Source: Paraprevotella sp. (GTDB lineage: Bacteria; Bacteroidota; Bacteroidia; Bacteroidales; Bacteroidaceae). From it: 18,732 nt of DNA. The stretch lies in assembly GCA_021205005.1 (NCBI GenBank), contig JAJPYK010000296.1, forward strand, positions 1-18,732, read 5' to 3'. The notes beneath the pieces were generated by a model. It ran no database searches. It was not told the origin of the DNA and was given only the letters and a program-made list of their open reading frames with translations. The position numbers and the translations under genes are program-made. This document shows, piece after piece, positions 1 through 8,500 of the stretch (position 1 is the first letter of the stretch; every line of letters begins with the position of its first letter).

Positions 1-1677
1 GCCTACCTGTCCGGAGATGGTCTTTACCACGGCGTCGTTATCGCCGGAGAGCACGTTGACTTCCACTCCGTGCGCATGCAACGGTTTGATGGCTTTGGCG
101 GCAGAAGCTTTGGGGGGATCGAGGAAAGCCAGATAACCGATCAATACCATTTCGTGTTCGTCCTCTACGGCAAAGTCTCTGTCTTTTTCCAGGAAGCTCT
201 TGTGTGCCAGGGCGAGTACGCGCATACCTTTGTTGTTCATTTCGGCTACGATCTGCTCGGCTTTCTCTCTTACCTTCTTGGTGAACGGTCGAACTTCGCC
301 TTCGAATTCTACGTGCGAGCATACTTCCAGCATTTCTTCCACGGCACCCGTGGTGATGATCTGCCGTGTTCCTTTCTGGTCTTCTACTACAACCGACATA
401 CGTAGGCGGTTGAAGTCGAACGGAATCTCATCTACTTTGTGGTAGTCGGTGCTTACGGTTTCGAGTCCCAGCTCTTCTACGTGCGAAAGGATGGCACGGT
501 CCATCAGGTTCTTCAATCCCGTCTGGAAGTAGCTGTTGAAGTAAGCATGGCGCAGGATGCGTGCCCCTTCGTCTTCGCTTCCGTCGGCATTGATGTGACG
601 TTCCAATACAATATGGTCTTCGGTCAGTGTTCCGGTCTTGTCGGTACACAACACATTCATTGCACCGAAGTTCTGGATAGCGTTCAGGTCCTTTACGAAG
701 GTCTTCTTCTTAGACATGACCACAGCGCCCTTGGAGAGGTTGGCCGATACGATCATCGGAAGCATTTCAGGCGTCAATCCTACTGCGATGGACACACCGA
801 AGATGAAGGCTTCCATCCAGTCGCCCTTGGTGATACCGTTAACGACGAATACGAACGGCACCATGATGAGCATATAGCGGATGAGCAGCAAGCTGACCTT
901 GGTGATACCCTTATCGAAGGCCGTAGCGGCACGGTGTCCGGCGATACTCTTGGCAATGGTACCCAAGTAAGTGTTGTTTCCGGTTTCGAATACGATACCG
1001 GTAGCCGAACCGCTGACCACCGTAGAGCACATATAACAGATGTTGTCGAGTTCCACTACGCTTCCCTTGCTGTACTTCTTTCCCATAGAGCGCGGGGTCT
1101 TTTCGATCGAGTCGGATTCACCGGTCAAGGATGATTGGCTGACAAACAAGTCCTTGGACTCGATGATACGCATGTCGGCCGGAATCATGTCGCCGGCAGA
1201 AAGCATAACGAGGTCTCCGGGTACCAGTTCCTCAATGAGTATCTCTTGATCGGGGATTCCGGTTCGTTTCACGTAACAAGTGTTCGTTACCATCTTCTTC
1301 AAGGCTTCGCTGGCCATGTTGGCTTTCCACTCCTGAGAGAAACGCAAGATGGCACTCAGAATGATCATCGTGGTTACAATGATGATGGATGTCCAGTCCT
1401 GTTCACCCGGCTCGGCCATCAATACATCCAAAAAGAAGGAGATAATGACAAGAACCGTCAAAACCCCGATGAACGGGTTGATGAACGCTTTGGCGAACAT
1501 CACGACCGGATTCTTCTTCTGTTCATGCACAACCTCGTTTTTCCCAAAAAGAGCTTGTCTTTTCTCTACCTCATGTGCATCCAACCCTGTCGGGGTCGTC
1601 TGAAAATAACTGTAGACAGCTTCGAGCGTTTGTCCGGCAGCTAAAAATACCTTCTCGGCATTAAACGCATACCGCAT
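1..1677 (-). CDS. mgtA: Magnesium-translocating P-type ATPase, MgtA type (3'-truncated by window edge)
   Basis: This is an inner-membrane P3B-type ATPase expected to import Mg2+ at the cost of ATP. The first 559 residues are present; family members are about 900 residues, so the end of the cytoplasmic P domain and the C-terminal membrane helices lie outside the window. Visible in order: N-terminal cation-ATPase domain, two early membrane helices (around VLTVLVIISFFLDVLM and the following SIIIVTTMIILSAIL), the actuator motif TGES at residues 185-188, the MgtA-typical membrane motif VGLTPEMLP around 300-307 (Ca2+/Na+ pumps have PEGLP-like versions), the phosphorylation motif DKTGTLT with D346, and a hinge SGDN at 544-547 (usually TGD). 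The start chosen is the ATG at 1677-1675; it follows the stop of a tiny upstream ORF by 1 nt. It probably has its own promoter with a -7 element at 1748-1756. Assignment to MgtA/MgtB rather than a Ca2+ pump is confident; the ion is inferred from family. Confidence 0.93.
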   Translation of the reverse strand, partial: MRYAFNAEKVFLAAGQTLEAVYSYFQTTPTGLDAHEVEKRQALFGKNEVVHEQKKNPVVMFAKAFINPFIGVLTVLVIISFFLDVLMAEPGEQDWTSIIIVTTMIILSAILRFSQEWKANMASEALKKMVTNTCYVKRTGIPDQEILIEELVPGDLVMLSAGDMIPADMRIIESKDLFVSQSSLTGESDSIEKTPRSMGKKYSKGSVVELDNICYMCSTVVSGSATGIVFETGNNTYLGTIAKSIAGHRAATAFDKGITKVSLLLIRYMLIMVPFVFVVNGITKGDWMEAFIFGVSIAVGLTPEMLPMIVSANLSKGAVVMSKKKTFVKDLNAIQNFGAMNVLCTDKTGTLTEDHIVLERHINADGSEDEGARILRHAYFNSYFQTGLKNLMDRAILSHVEELGLETVSTDYHKVDEIPFDFNRLRMSVVVEDQKGTRQIITTGAVEEMLEVCSHVEFEGEVRPFTKKVREKAEQIVAEMNNKGMRVLALAHKSFLEKDRDFAVEDEHEMVLIGYLAFLDPPKASAAKAIKPLHAHGVEVNVLSGDNDAVVKTISGQVG

Positions 1678-1678
1678 T

Positions 1679-1699
1679 TCAGTCTTTTTTCTCTTCCAT
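1679..1699 (-). other. Six-codon upstream ORF (MEEKKD) directly before mgtA
   Basis: Reading the minus strand, an ATG at 1699-1697 opens a short frame encoding Met-Glu-Glu-Lys-Lys-Asp and stops with TGA at 1681-1679, one nucleotide before the mgtA ATG. It lies in the leader downstream of the predicted promoter. It could be a leader peptide or a means of translational coupling. Alternatively, it is the true N-terminus of mgtA put out of frame: with five instead of six A in the run at 1685-1690, the frame would read MEEKKTEMRYAF and join mgtA. The sequence alone cannot choose between these. Confidence 0.4.
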
Positions 1700-1747
1700 A
1701 TTTTACTTTTCGTTTGAATGGGTTATTACTATGTTTTTTTACGCGGT

Positions 1748-1756
1748 GCAAAAGTA
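1748..1756 (-). promoter_or_regulatory. Bacteroidetes -7 promoter element for mgtA
   Basis: Minus-strand TACTTTTGC matches the Bacteroidetes primary sigma factor -7 consensus TAnnTTTG. It lies 71 bp before the mgtA start, implying a leader of roughly 60-65 nt. No good -33 TTTG is present at the expected distance; instead a run of phased TAAT half-sites covers that region, which suggests activator dependence. Confidence 0.6.
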
Positions 1757-1771
1757 CTCATAGCTTTTTTA

Positions 1772-1815
1772 ACGGATGATTAGAATACCATTAAGAGTGT
1801 ATTAGAATTCCATTA
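1772..1815 (-). promoter_or_regulatory. Four TAAT half-sites in exact 11-bp phase upstream of mgtA promoter
   Basis: Read on the minus strand, consecutive 11-mers are TAATGGAATTC, TAATACACTCT, TAATGGTATTC and TAATCATCCGT, followed by TAAAAAAGCTA. Units 1 and 3 match at 10 of 11 positions, giving a 15-bp direct repeat TAATGGnATTCTAAT with a 22-bp period. The last unit falls where the -33 element of the mgtA promoter should be. Direct repeats in one-helical-turn phase next to -33 are typical of OmpR/PhoB-family response-regulator sites; the regulator itself is not in the window. Confidence 0.5.
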
Positions 1816-1887
1816 GAAAAACGGGAGGAGAACTCTAAAGTCTGTGTTTTTGAGGGAGATAGCCGAGGAAGCTTCTTTGGACATTGT

Positions 1888-1937
1888 TGAAAAATATCCT
1901 TCCCGCGGTCTTTGGGATAGCCGTCGGGAAGGATATT
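1888..1937 (-). terminator. Rho-independent terminator of the nucleotidyltransferase gene
   Basis: A perfect 13-bp inverted repeat pairs AATATCCTTCCCG (1893-1905) with CGGGAAGGATATT (1925-1937) around a 19-nt loop that can itself pair a CGG/CCG. On the minus strand the stem runs directly into a T tract (TTTTTC), as expected of an intrinsic terminator. It begins 50 nt after the stop of the gene at 1987-2898 and would insulate mgtA from upstream transcription. Confidence 0.85.
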
Positions 1938-1986
1938 CTTATAAAGGCAGGCTGCGAAAGCCTGTGATTTGCGGTGTATGGGAAGC

Positions 1987-2898
1987 TTAGAACAGCTTGG
2001 CCGGATATTCGCCGGCTTTCACCAGAGCGGCGATTTTTTCTACTGTGGCCTCACGGTCGGCAGCATAAGTCACTCCGAACCATTTGCTGGTCGTATCGAG
2101 CACTTCTACCGTGGCCGTACCCTCGTTGATGAGTTTGTTGACCATCAGGGGGATGCCGAATTCGGCTTTAGGATTCTCCATGTTCTTGGGGTTGCTCAGG
2201 AATTCCTTGAAGTATGCTTCGCTATACTGGAAGTAGTCGGGAGTGAAGCCCCACATGTTCATGCTTACGGGTACGTTTTCTTCCAACGGGATCCATTTGC
2301 CTCCTTCGTCTTTGTAAGAGATGGCTCCGTTTACGCGCATGATTTCCGTGCGTTCCACCACGTCTTTCAGATGATGATGGTTGTCGTATACGCAGACGCC
2401 GCGGGCTACCGATCCGTTCTCGCTCAGCGTGTTGCAGCCACGGAATCCTACCATGGCATAGGTGTTCTTGCTGCCTTCGGGCAGGTTGCTGAGGAATTTG
2501 CCGATGGTGGCGAATGCGTCGCGGCCGTAGAAGTCGTCGCAGTTGATGACACAGAACGGTTCTTTGATGGCGTCTTTGCCCATCAGTACGGCGTGGTTGG
2601 TTCCCCACGGTTTCACACGGCCTTCAGGGCAGGTGAATCCTTCGGGCAGCGCGTCCAGACTCTGGAAAAAGAGCTCTGCGGGGATTCTACCTTCATATTT
2701 AGAAAGGATTTGTGTGCGGAACTGCTCTTCGAAGTCTTTACGGATCACGAATACGATCTTTCCGAATCCGGCCCGGATGGCATCGTAAATGGAATAATCC
2801 ATGATGGTTTCTCCATTGGGACCCAGTCCGTCCAATTGTTTCAATCCTCCGTAGCGGCTACCCATTCCGGCTGCCAGCAAGAAAAGTGTAGGTTTCAT
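1987..2898 (-). CDS. Sugar-phosphate nucleotidyltransferase (NDP-sugar pyrophosphorylase family)
   Basis: A 303-residue cytoplasmic protein of the nucleotidyltransferase (GT-A-like Rossmann) superfamily that joins a nucleoside triphosphate to a sugar phosphate. The N-terminal nucleotide-binding signature is clear: LLAAGMGSRYGGLKQL (residues 7-22), a G-x-G-S-R loop with R15 and K20 as likely phosphate ligands. KPWGTNHA (96-103) and NCDDFYG (119-125, metal and sugar-phosphate site) follow. Length matches single-domain enzymes of the GalU/RmlA class, but the sequence does not allow naming of sugar or nucleotide, and Bacteroides members with this ...YGGLKQLDGLGPNGE... signature are usually annotated only to family. 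The start at 2898 is the first ATG; it has its own -7 element 42 bp upstream and a strong terminator downstream, so it is probably a monocistronic gene. Confidence 0.88.
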   Translation of the reverse strand: MKPTLFLLAAGMGSRYGGLKQLDGLGPNGETIMDYSIYDAIRAGFGKIVFVIRKDFEEQFRTQILSKYEGRIPAELFFQSLDALPEGFTCPEGRVKPWGTNHAVLMGKDAIKEPFCVINCDDFYGRDAFATIGKFLSNLPEGSKNTYAMVGFRGCNTLSENGSVARGVCVYDNHHHLKDVVERTEIMRVNGAISYKDEGGKWIPLEENVPVSMNMWGFTPDYFQYSEAYFKEFLSNPKNMENPKAEFGIPLMVNKLINEGTATVEVLDTTSKWFGVTYAADREATVEKIAALVKAGEYPAKLF

Positions 2899-2940
2899 AT
2901 TTGTTCGTGTTTAATAAATTAAGATGTAAAGTACTGTATT

Positions 2941-2949
2941 GCAAAAGTA
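2941..2949 (-). promoter_or_regulatory. Bacteroidetes -7 promoter element for the nucleotidyltransferase gene
   Basis: Minus-strand TACTTTTGC is an exact TAnnTTTG match, identical to the mgtA element. The -33 region is only T-rich (TTTTTCAAA), without a clear TTTG. The predicted leader is about 35 nt. No convincing terminator separates this promoter from the tamL-type gene upstream, so some read-through is possible. Confidence 0.55.
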
Positions 2950-3034
2950 GCCCTTTTATTTGAAAAATGGATGCTCTGCGCTTCTTTTTTTCGTCCGGAC
3001 AAATAAATTCCTCCGGAGGCGGTCGTACTTGCGG

Positions 3035-5515
3035 TCAGAATGGATAACCTACGGCGAAGTGGTATCCCAGACTGTCTTTGAATTTCGGCATGTTGTAATA
3101 GCCGCTTTTCCCCGTGTCGTAGGGGGTGTGGAGGCCTACGCCTATATCGAAGCGGAGTACTAGGAAATCGAGGTCGCAACGTATGCCGAATCCCGTGCCC
3201 AAGGCCAGGTCTTTACCGAACCGTGAAATGTCGAACGTGCCGCCCGGACGGCTTTCATCGGATTTGAGCAACCATACGTTGCCCGCATCCAGAAACACTG
3301 CGCCGGAAAGCAGGGAGATGAGAGGAAAACGGTATTCGGCGTTCATTTCTATTTTGAAGTCGCCCATCTGGTCGATGTAAGAATAGGCCGAGGTGCCGGG
3401 AATGTAGTGTCCTGGTCCTACGCCCCTCACTGTAAATGCCCGGATGCTGTTGGCGCCTCCCACGCTGAAAAGATCGTTATAGGGCGCGGCCGTGGAGTTG
3501 CCGTAACTGATAATGACGCCCGAACCGATACGCGTGGCGATACTCGTGCGCGGAGTGATCCGGAATTCTTCCCGATATTCGGCCGTGAAACGCATGTATT
3601 GCGCAAAGGGTACATTGAAGATCTTTTTGTCTTTCCGGTCGAACGGTTGTCCGAAGGCCGCGAAGATGCCCGATGTGATATTGCCGCTTTCTTTCACTTC
3701 GAAAATGAATGTGCTGGGGTTATGCGCTTTTCGCGGACTGGAATAGGTGAACGTGTAGCGCATGGAGGGCACCAACTGGTTGCGCACACTCACGTAGAGC
3801 GCCTGGTTCGCATTCATGATGGAGTCGAAAACGGATGTGGTGCTCAGCAGTTTGTCGTAGTCTACACGGAAAGGCACGAACTCGTGTTTGATGGTGGGGC
3901 GTGCCTGGTAGGTATATGCTGCGCGGGCACTGAGCGATACCATGCCGAAATAGTTGGCGCGGTTCATCCATGTGGCATCCAGGACGAAAGAAGTGCTGGT
4001 CTGTGCGCGTCGGGAGAATTTCTTAATTCCTGGGAAGATGAGGCTGGGGTAGTCTAACGACAGCGATGTGCCGTATTCGTATGAGTTGATTACGGATCTG
4101 CTTCCCTGTACACTGGAGTTCGTTTGCCATTCATAAGAACCGTGCACTTCAAACTTCAGTTTTTCTGCTCCCCGGAAAGCGTTGCGTTTGGACATGCTGA
4201 ACGACAGTCCCGGCCCGATCTGTCCGTTGCTCTTCGAGGTGACTTTTGTGGTAAACTCTCCGTCGTAGGGCTTGTCCAAAACGCCGGTGATATGTATGTC
4301 GAGGGTATCGTTGAGCGCCGTGGTGTCACGCGGGACATATTTCATATTGACATTGCTGAATACGCCCATCTCGGAGAGTTGCTGCTGGACGAAGCTCATG
4401 AATTCCTGCCGATAGAGCATGCCTTTGCGATAGAACAGGTTGCGGCGTATGGCTCCGAGACGCAGAGGGGATTTCCCGTTTTTGCCTCCTTTATAATATA
4501 AGGTATAGTTGGGAATGCGTAAACTGTCGGTCAGTTCTTCCGTCGCGTCATTGTCATACAGTTGTATCGTGGTCCGTCCCAGATAATATCTTCTGCTGGC
4601 GGCTGCCGGGATGCCGTCGGCCGGTACGACCTGCAACTGTACGAATCCCGGTCGCTGTAAGGTATCGGCTCGGAACGTGATGTATTCCGGTTTATAGTAG
4701 TAATAGCCGGAGTTGCGGAACATGTTGTAAATGCGGGTGCGCTCGGCATCGAGGTTGATCACGCTGAAAGGATCTCCTTTAAACAAAGTGCGCTGCTTGT
4801 AAGTTTGACGTATCAGACTGTCGCCTTCGAGGGGGAACCGCAAGTAGGCGATGGAGTCGAGTCGGAACAAGGTACGGGGATTGACCGTATAGCTGATTTT
4901 CGCCATCCGGGGATTCTTTTGCGGAATGATCTCATAGTCCACCGTTCCGTTGAAATAGCCGTAGTTGCGCAGCGTGTTCTGGGCTACGAACGCGCGCGTC
5001 TTCGGGTTGACCGTACTGATATATATAGGTGTGCTGCCGAAAGTTTCGCGTACCCATTTCGCCATACGTGATTTCTTGCCAATCAAGGCGTTGTAGATCC
5101 ATAATCCGGTCGGGAGCGGAAGTCGGTAGTACGAACTTCCGAGGAATGCGTTGTTCGGGGCATAGGCCAATGCGGCATCCACTTCTTCTTTGACCGTGTT
5201 ATAGTTCTCTTTCTCGATGCGTAAGACTGCGGCGATGGAGTCTTGTTGCGCCTTGGTCTGTGCCGCTGCCTGTTCCCGTTCCGAAGAGTTTTTCTGGGTC
5301 AGCAGTTCGTCTACTGTCTTGTAAGCGTCTGCAATAGATGTGATCACGCCCTCCTGTGTCTTGGACTTCGTTCCCGGTTTCTGTCCGTAATCGATCTTTT
5401 TGATTCCCGTGTAAAGTACTTCTTCTTCGGGCAGGTTCTTGGTCGTGGAGCAACTGACGGCCAGCCAGCTGCATAATAGGATCCATCCGTATATCTTTAT
5501 ATTTCCTTTAATCAT
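3035..5515 (-). CDS. tamL: TamL-type lipoprotein Omp85 (BamA/TamA family outer-membrane protein)
   Basis: An 826-residue outer-membrane beta-barrel of the Omp85 family, the outer-membrane half of a TAM-like complex with the TamB protein encoded just upstream. The N-terminus is a lipoprotein signal peptide: basic start, hydrophobic stretch WILLCSWL and lipobox LAVSC with Cys22 as the acylated residue. Lipidation is the hallmark of the Bacteroidetes TamL variant; classical TamA is not a lipoprotein. POTRA-like periplasmic segments follow (for example TRAFVAQNTLRNYGYFNGTV and the TRIYNMFRNSGYYYY stretch). The C-terminal 450 residues are barrel-like with alternating aromatic strands. The Omp85 loop-6 motif appears as SIRAFTVRGVGPG with R692, and the chain ends in aromatic F. 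The ATG overlaps the tamB stop as ATGA, pointing to coupled translation. Its role (lipid transport or outer-membrane protein assembly with TamB) is inferred from family. Confidence 0.88.
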   Translation of the reverse strand: MIKGNIKIYGWILLCSWLAVSCSTTKNLPEEEVLYTGIKKIDYGQKPGTKSKTQEGVITSIADAYKTVDELLTQKNSSEREQAAAQTKAQQDSIAAVLRIEKENYNTVKEEVDAALAYAPNNAFLGSSYYRLPLPTGLWIYNALIGKKSRMAKWVRETFGSTPIYISTVNPKTRAFVAQNTLRNYGYFNGTVDYEIIPQKNPRMAKISYTVNPRTLFRLDSIAYLRFPLEGDSLIRQTYKQRTLFKGDPFSVINLDAERTRIYNMFRNSGYYYYKPEYITFRADTLQRPGFVQLQVVPADGIPAAASRRYYLGRTTIQLYDNDATEELTDSLRIPNYTLYYKGGKNGKSPLRLGAIRRNLFYRKGMLYRQEFMSFVQQQLSEMGVFSNVNMKYVPRDTTALNDTLDIHITGVLDKPYDGEFTTKVTSKSNGQIGPGLSFSMSKRNAFRGAEKLKFEVHGSYEWQTNSSVQGSRSVINSYEYGTSLSLDYPSLIFPGIKKFSRRAQTSTSFVLDATWMNRANYFGMVSLSARAAYTYQARPTIKHEFVPFRVDYDKLLSTTSVFDSIMNANQALYVSVRNQLVPSMRYTFTYSSPRKAHNPSTFIFEVKESGNITSGIFAAFGQPFDRKDKKIFNVPFAQYMRFTAEYREEFRITPRTSIATRIGSGVIISYGNSTAAPYNDLFSVGGANSIRAFTVRGVGPGHYIPGTSAYSYIDQMGDFKIEMNAEYRFPLISLLSGAVFLDAGNVWLLKSDESRPGGTFDISRFGKDLALGTGFGIRCDLDFLVLRFDIGVGLHTPYDTGKSGYYNMPKFKDSLGYHFAVGYPF

Positions 5516-8500
5516 TTCTTCTCGTTTGCAGTTTGGGTAGCTTCTTTCTTTTTGTTTCGGAAGATGAACAGTTCGCCCAGACGGGTCATTTTGCGTCTCA
5601 ATACGAGGCCTGCGCCCATCTCCGTGATTTCGCCTTCCAACAGCGATTCGTAATTTTTGTCGTAGAACAGTGTGACATAACGTGTGGAACTCTTGTCCAG
5701 CCTGTACTCCAGCGAGATATTGTCGATCAGGGACTGTCCGGTGTTTTCTACATTCTCTCCCGTAGACACTTTTCCGCCAATTATGATGCTGACGCGATTG
5801 CCCCAGAAACGTTTGGCGAAACGGAAAGAATAGTCGGTACGTTCCGTGCCTTCGGCGGTGGTCTCTTGGTCTACGCCGAGGCTCATGTCTATGGTTTCGA
5901 GAGCTTTGCCGGCAATATGCGTGATCTCGCTTTGCAACAAGGAGTTCAGTGCGTTGGAGGTAGAAAAGCCTTCGTTGTTGTTATCGCTCATGATATACAT
6001 ACCGGTAGCTAACATGGCTACGGCCACTTTGCCGCGTTCCTCGGTAGACATAGAGGCAATCTGATTCTGTATACTCATGTCTTCCGGCGCCGCGATGGTG
6101 AATTCCAGTCCCATGTTCTCCAATGTACGCGATATGGACAGACCGACATCGAAGGATACGGTGCGCGGCGTGTTATTCTCTGTGACGGTGGAACGCACGC
6201 GCTCGGTGGCCGAGATGTGCAGCGTGGGATTCATAATCGGTCCGTTGAAATCCACATAGCTGCCCGATGCGATGGTGAACGTTTTGAGCGGGATGACCGG
6301 AAGAGAATATTTCATTTCTCCGCTTTGCACGGTGTAGCGTCCGGTGAGTGTAAGTTCTCCCATGGGCGTATAGATCATGGTCAGGTCTCCTCCTCCTTCA
6401 AGATCCACATATTTGGATCGGTCGTCACTTAACAGACAGTGTACCTGCGCGCCTTGGTCGATGGAGACTTGCATCGTGACATTCAGGTTCATCGGTGGCG
6501 TTTCTTCTTTTTCCACGACTGTCGTGTCGCTGAAATCGACGAATGTCACAATACCGCTCAAACGGTCTTCCGACGAGAGAGCGGTATTTTTCAGCGTATA
6601 GGTTACGTCGGTATTTCCCAATACGCCCACACGTCCGCCGATATTGATATTGTTCAGGTTGCCCGACATGCGTGCATGGAGGTCTACGTTGACTTTGCCG
6701 TAAGCCGATGCTTGTACGGTACGTTTCGCGTTGATCAGTTCGAAGTTAGTGGCATCCATCTGCAAATTGAACTTGACGTTTTCGAAGTTGCTGAAATCTA
6801 CTGTCCCGTTGAGGACGAGCGGGTTTTTGCCCGTGGAATACAGATTCAGTTCATTCAGACTCAGCCGGTTCTTTTTTACCTCGATCGTATCGTCTGCCAT
6901 GCGCAGGTTCAAGCTGTACTCGGGCGCGGCCATTTTCATGTTTGTCATAGACAGCCATCCGTCTATTTCAGGGTGACTGGTCGATCCTTCCACTTGCAGG
7001 CTGCCGTTGGCTTTTCCGTCGAGATTGGCCATTTTATCGGGTATGAATCCGTTGGCCAGCGATAGCGGGAAGTCCGTGAGATTCAGATTGGCTTTTAAGA
7101 TTCCCGTGTTTTCGCTTTCTTTGTACGACCCCGACAGGTTCATCACTTCCTCATCGTTGTGCAAGACGCGGGTGTCTATAAAATGCGTACCGTCGTTATT
7201 GGGCAGATAGACCGTTCCCAATTCTATGTTGCCCAGGGAGATTCCTTCATAAGCCATATTCTGTACTGATACGTCGGCTACGACGGAGATGTTTTCGGTG
7301 GTTTTTATCAAGTGGGCATCGGTTTGGAGGTTGCCGGTGATGTTCGGAGCGTAAGGTATGACCGACATCAGTTCACCCAAGTTCACGTGATTCAATGTGA
7401 CTGAAATGTCTTGCAAGGCATCCGGGTTCGGCGTAGAATAGACTTTGGCTTCTGTACTGTCGTCCGCCACCATATCTACGTCGGCCTCTACCCGCCTGTC
7501 GTTTCCCAGGAATATATAGTTGTCCGGATTGATCTGGAATTTTCGGTAGGCGATGATCGGATGGGTTTGCGAGAATACCACTTTAAGACCGTTATCCAAT
7601 ACATCGGCGCGTAATCCTATGTCTACCCCCTTTTTGCGCTGTTCGTCCAAATAGACCAAGTTGATTCCCGCACCGGTCGAATGCAGGTAAGCGTTGATCT
7701 GAGATTCAAACACGAATTGTTTGTTTTCCGGTCCGTTACGTACTCGTCCATCCATCTTTACGCCAGTGGAATCTTGGAAAATATGAATCTGTACGGTGTC
7801 TAAAAGGACGCTTCCCGTCTGCAAGGCATAGACATGTCCTCCTCCGTTCAGCCCCGTTTCCGGATCGGCGTTCAGACTGAGCCGGAATTCATCGAATGAA
7901 TATCCCGATGCGGTCAAATAGCTGCTTACAGGGTTGTCTTTTCCCGATGACACGCTGAGGGTCATTCGCGGTAAGAAAAATTTCAGGGAATCTTGGTTCA
8001 GGTGCCGTCGTTGCATTTGTTTGTCGACCAAGGCCATGAGTTCTTTTCCTCGTTTCATGAGCGTCTCGTAGCCGTCCCGCCCGTCGAGCAGGAGTTTGAA
8101 GTCGCCGGCCGAAATATCGGCATAAGTTGTGTCCGGATGTGCCAGGATATGCATTGCCAGATCTTTGGGATGGAATACGGTATCCTGCACGATGAGCGCG
8201 ATGTCTGTGACGGTTCCGTGGAGGGCGTGTTTGTTTTTCAGATTCGTACTGCCGTCCATGTGCAGGCTCATACCCGCTTTAAACGGCTTGGCCGTGAGTT
8301 GCAAGGCATGTAAGTCGATGCTTTTCATATCCATGCTGAAATTCATATCCATGTCGTGCCGTGACATGAGCGCTTCCACCTGAGAGTTCATCTCCAAGAG
8401 GGCATTGTGGCTGCCGAAGTCCACCCGTCCCTTTCCGTCGCGCAGACGGGCTGCCACCGTGATGTTACCTAAGTCGAAATGGCCGTATTGCAGTCTTTTT

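Larger units (their letters stand above)
1678..1986. other. Intergenic region between mgtA and the nucleotidyltransferase gene
   Basis: These 309 bp hold, from right to left on the minus strand, a 6-bp hairpin (arms 1948-1953 and 1959-1964), the strong terminator of the upstream gene (1893-1937), an unassigned stretch of about 75 bp, the phased TAAT repeats (1772-1815), the mgtA promoter (1748-1756), the mgtA leader and the six-codon ORF. No plus-strand gene was found, and no known Mg2+ riboswitch fold was recognised by eye in the roughly 60-nt leader. Confidence 0.6.

Noticed and set aside
439..1134. Plus-strand open frame of 231 codons opposite mgtA
   Set aside because: The minus-strand frame here encodes the DKTGTLT and LTPEMLP motifs of MgtA without interruption; the plus-strand translation has no coding character.
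1969..2922. Long plus-strand open frame (317 codons) opposite the nucleotidyltransferase gene
   Set aside because: It is the antisense shadow of a gene with unmistakable family motifs; its own translation is rich in F, V, H and Y without any recognisable domain.
2994..3017. TCCGGA repeats (2994-2999 and 3012-3017) as a terminator of the tamL gene
   Set aside because: Each copy is itself a palindrome, the stem is only 6 bp, and on the minus strand it is followed by A residues rather than T.
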